Source: Candidatus Thiodiazotropha sp. CDECU1 (GTDB lineage: Bacteria > Pseudomonadota > Gammaproteobacteria > Chromatiales > Chromatiaceae). From it: a stretch of DNA of 64,000 bases. The stretch's first letter is position 1. Each line of letters opens with the position of its first letter. The notes under the pieces are model-generated. The model saw only the letters and a list, made by a program, of their open reading frames with translations, had not been told where the DNA came from and did not search any database. The DNA lies in contig NZ_OY734020.1 of NCBI RefSeq assembly GCF_963455295.1, positions 186,001 through 250,000 of the forward strand, given 5' to 3'. Below are positions 62,440 to 64,000 of the stretch, piece after piece. A program made the translations under genes and the position numbers.

Positions 62440-62711
62440 AACCCTAGCCTACCTTGCCAACTGGGCATTGACGAGTTTCGCCGGCGACTAAAGCGTGCAG
62501 GGCCGAGTGCGAATCGGCTGAATCCCCGATCCTGTGCAGCGCTAATTCAGATAGAATAGCAATGTAGTATATCGACATATATGACGAAATATATATAATA
62601 ATTGTAAATTATTCGTCAAATATTAAGAAATATTTAATAAATGCCTTAATGGTCGCAACAATTTACGATATAAGTAGATTGAACCTAGCTATTTCTTAAT
62701 ATAAGGCGAAT
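62440..62711. promoter_or_regulatory. AT-rich control region of hipBA with an inverted repeat
   Basis: TGACGAA at 62582-62588 and TTCGTCA at 62612-62618 form an inverted repeat with a 23-base spacer in a strongly AT-rich tract. AATATT motifs follow. It is a plausible autoregulatory operator for the HipB-like protein. Confidence 0.5.
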
Positions 62712-63062
62712 ATGAAGATATCAGATCTAGTCTCAGATGAGGCAGTCCTGGCGGAGATAGGCCAGCGTATTCTACAGCGTCGTCTCGAAATGCAGATGAC
62801 CCAGGCGGTCTTGGCCGAGCAGGCGGGGGTTGCCAAGCGTACCGTGGAGCGGATCGAGGCCGGCTCTTCGGCACAGATGTCGAGTATGATCCGCCTGCTG
62901 CGTGTGTTGGAACTGCTATCCGGATTGGATCTGCTGTTTCCTGAGCAGATCCAGCGGCCGATGGACCTGCTGAAACGTAGAGGGAAGGTGCGCAGGCGGG
63001 CATCCACCCCGCGTAACAAGGCTGACAAGGATAAGCCCTGGCGCTGGGGTGATGAGTCGTGA
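62712..63062 (+). CDS. HipB-like XRE-family antitoxin
   Basis: 116 residues with an XRE helix-turn-helix: QRRLEMQMTQAVLAEQAGVAKRTVERIEAG at about residues 20-50, then a Leu-rich dimerisation part and a basic tail RRRASTPRNK. It probably represses its own operon and neutralises the HipA-type toxin, whose GTG overlaps its stop by four bases. Confidence 0.88.
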   Translation: MKISDLVSDEAVLAEIGQRILQRRLEMQMTQAVLAEQAGVAKRTVERIEAGSSAQMSSMIRLLRVLELLSGLDLLFPEQIQRPMDLLKRRGKVRRRASTPRNKADKDKPWRWGDES

Positions 63063-64000
63063 CGACGGTTGCCGAGGTGCGTCTCTGGGGGCGCTCCATA
63101 GGTGCTGTTTCGTTGCAGGATGGTGAGAGCACGGCGGTGTTTGAATATGATCCGGCCTTTGTTCACAGCGGTATCGAGGTGGCGCCGATGATGATGCCGT
63201 TGTCGAGTCGTCTGTATCGTTTTCCGCAGCTTGCCCGGGAGACCTTTCATGGTCTGCCCGGGCTGTTGGCGGACTCACTGCCAGACAGGTTTGGCAATCT
63301 CCTGATCGACGCCTGGCTCGCCTCCCAAGGAAGATCGAGCCAGGATTTCAATGGTATTGAACGTCTTTGTTACACCGGGCAACGCGGCATGGGGGCGCTG
63401 GAGTATGTCCCGGCGATCGGACCCCGTACCCGCTATACGAGCCCCATTGAGATCGACAGGCTGGTTGAACTGGCATCCCAGGTGCTCACCCAGCGTCAGC
63501 AGTTGCACCACTCTTTCGCCGATTCCGACAAGGGGCATGCGCTCAGGGATATTCTGCGTGTCGGTACCTCCGCCGGGGGCGCGCGGGCGAAGGCGGTAAT
63601 CGCCTGGAATCCCCTCAGCAACGAGGTTCGCTCCGGTCAGGTCAGCGCCGATGAGGGGTTCGAATATTGGCTGCTGAAGTTCGACGGTGTCAGCGGTAAC
63701 CGGGATAAAGAGTTGCAGGACCCCCAGGGATACGGCGCCATTGAATATGCCTACTATCTGATGGCTAAGGCGAGCGGAATCCATATCAACGATTCGCGCT
63801 TGTTCGAAGAGGGTGGACGGCGTCACTTCATGACCAAGCGATTCGACCGCCTGGACGGGGGTGAAAAGCTGCATATGCAGTCCCTCTGCGCCATGGCCCA
63901 CTACGACTTCAATATGGCGGGTGGCTACAGCTATGAACAGGCATTGATGGTGATACGCCAACTGGGTCTGCCGATGCAGGCGACCGAGGAGCAGTTTCGC
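63059..64000 (+). CDS. HipA-family toxin kinase, 3' end beyond the window
   Basis: 314 codons are visible from the GTG at 63059. Present are the N-terminal HipA domain (TFHGLPGLLADSLPDRFGNL), LRVGTSAGGARAKAVIAW in the phosphate-loop region, WLLKFDGV, YLMAKASGI and FMTKRFDR; the catalytic Asp region lies past the window edge or just at it. HipA kinases inactivate a translation factor and cause dormancy. Whether it is active cannot be judged from a partial gene. Confidence 0.88.
   Translation, partial: MTTVAEVRLWGRSIGAVSLQDGESTAVFEYDPAFVHSGIEVAPMMMPLSSRLYRFPQLARETFHGLPGLLADSLPDRFGNLLIDAWLASQGRSSQDFNGIERLCYTGQRGMGALEYVPAIGPRTRYTSPIEIDRLVELASQVLTQRQQLHHSFADSDKGHALRDILRVGTSAGGARAKAVIAWNPLSNEVRSGQVSADEGFEYWLLKFDGVSGNRDKELQDPQGYGAIEYAYYLMAKASGIHINDSRLFEEGGRRHFMTKRFDRLDGGEKLHMQSLCAMAHYDFNMAGGYSYEQALMVIRQLGLPMQATEEQFR

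Overview
The window looks like a gammaproteobacterial chromosome segment with a GC-rich core. The blocks murA-hisGDC, algW/degS-Nif3-petABC-sspAB, thiSG-trmB and mutY-yggX are arranged as in many Gammaproteobacteria. The bc1 complex, many cyclic-nucleotide and c-di-GMP signalling proteins and abundant dispersed repeats would suit a free-living or symbiotic chemolithotroph of the Chromatiales/Sedimenticola type, but no gene here proves that placement.

Layout. 1-2.5 kb: the start of priA, a fructosamine kinase and an exported protein. 2.6-11.1 kb: AT-rich accessory DNA that reads as a decayed integron. A broken integron integrase (10710-11145, plus strand) sits beside hisC, and at least five or six small cassettes run away from it on the minus strand, separated by attC-like sites. 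An IS1182-type element has inserted exactly into one attC core and a RAYT (REP-associated Tyr transposase) unit has inserted between two cassettes. 11.1-34.5 kb: housekeeping block (hisCDG, murA, cyclase-PilZ, algW/degS, Nif3, petABC, sspAB, macro domain, fetAB-like, trmB, thiGS, acyl-CoA synthetase, tRNA-Gly, AsmA, mutY, yggX, tRNA-Phe). 34.6-35.4 kb: a truncated phage-type integrase beside tRNA-Phe. 35.4-40.35 kb: a second integron. Its long integrase gene (minus strand) carries one in-frame TAA, followed by an attI-like junction and four plus-strand cassettes (bacteriohemerythrin, a membrane protein, a membrane-anchored protein, a secreted protein), with an IS3-family element between cassettes 2 and 3. 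40.6-64 kb: mazG, a small cysteine-rich exported protein, a signalling cluster (diguanylate cyclase; CheB-CheR-PAS; GGDEF-EAL), a two-component system next to a PspA / membrane protein / VWA operon with a CpxR-like GTAAA box, an SRPBCC-GyrI protein, an Lhr-type helicase, an FMN reductase, an amidohydrolase and a hipBA-type toxin-antitoxin pair that runs off the end.

The most interesting structure is the pair of mirror-image integrons flanking the 24-kb housekeeping block, both with damaged integrases. In the right array the R'' box of every cassette is the exact reverse complement of the core site at that cassette's own 5' end, as integron theory predicts. This strongly supports the cassette boundaries given here. 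No wholly unknown multi-gene system was recognised; the novelty lies in the cassette cargo, the decay history of the two integrons and the envelope-stress operon.
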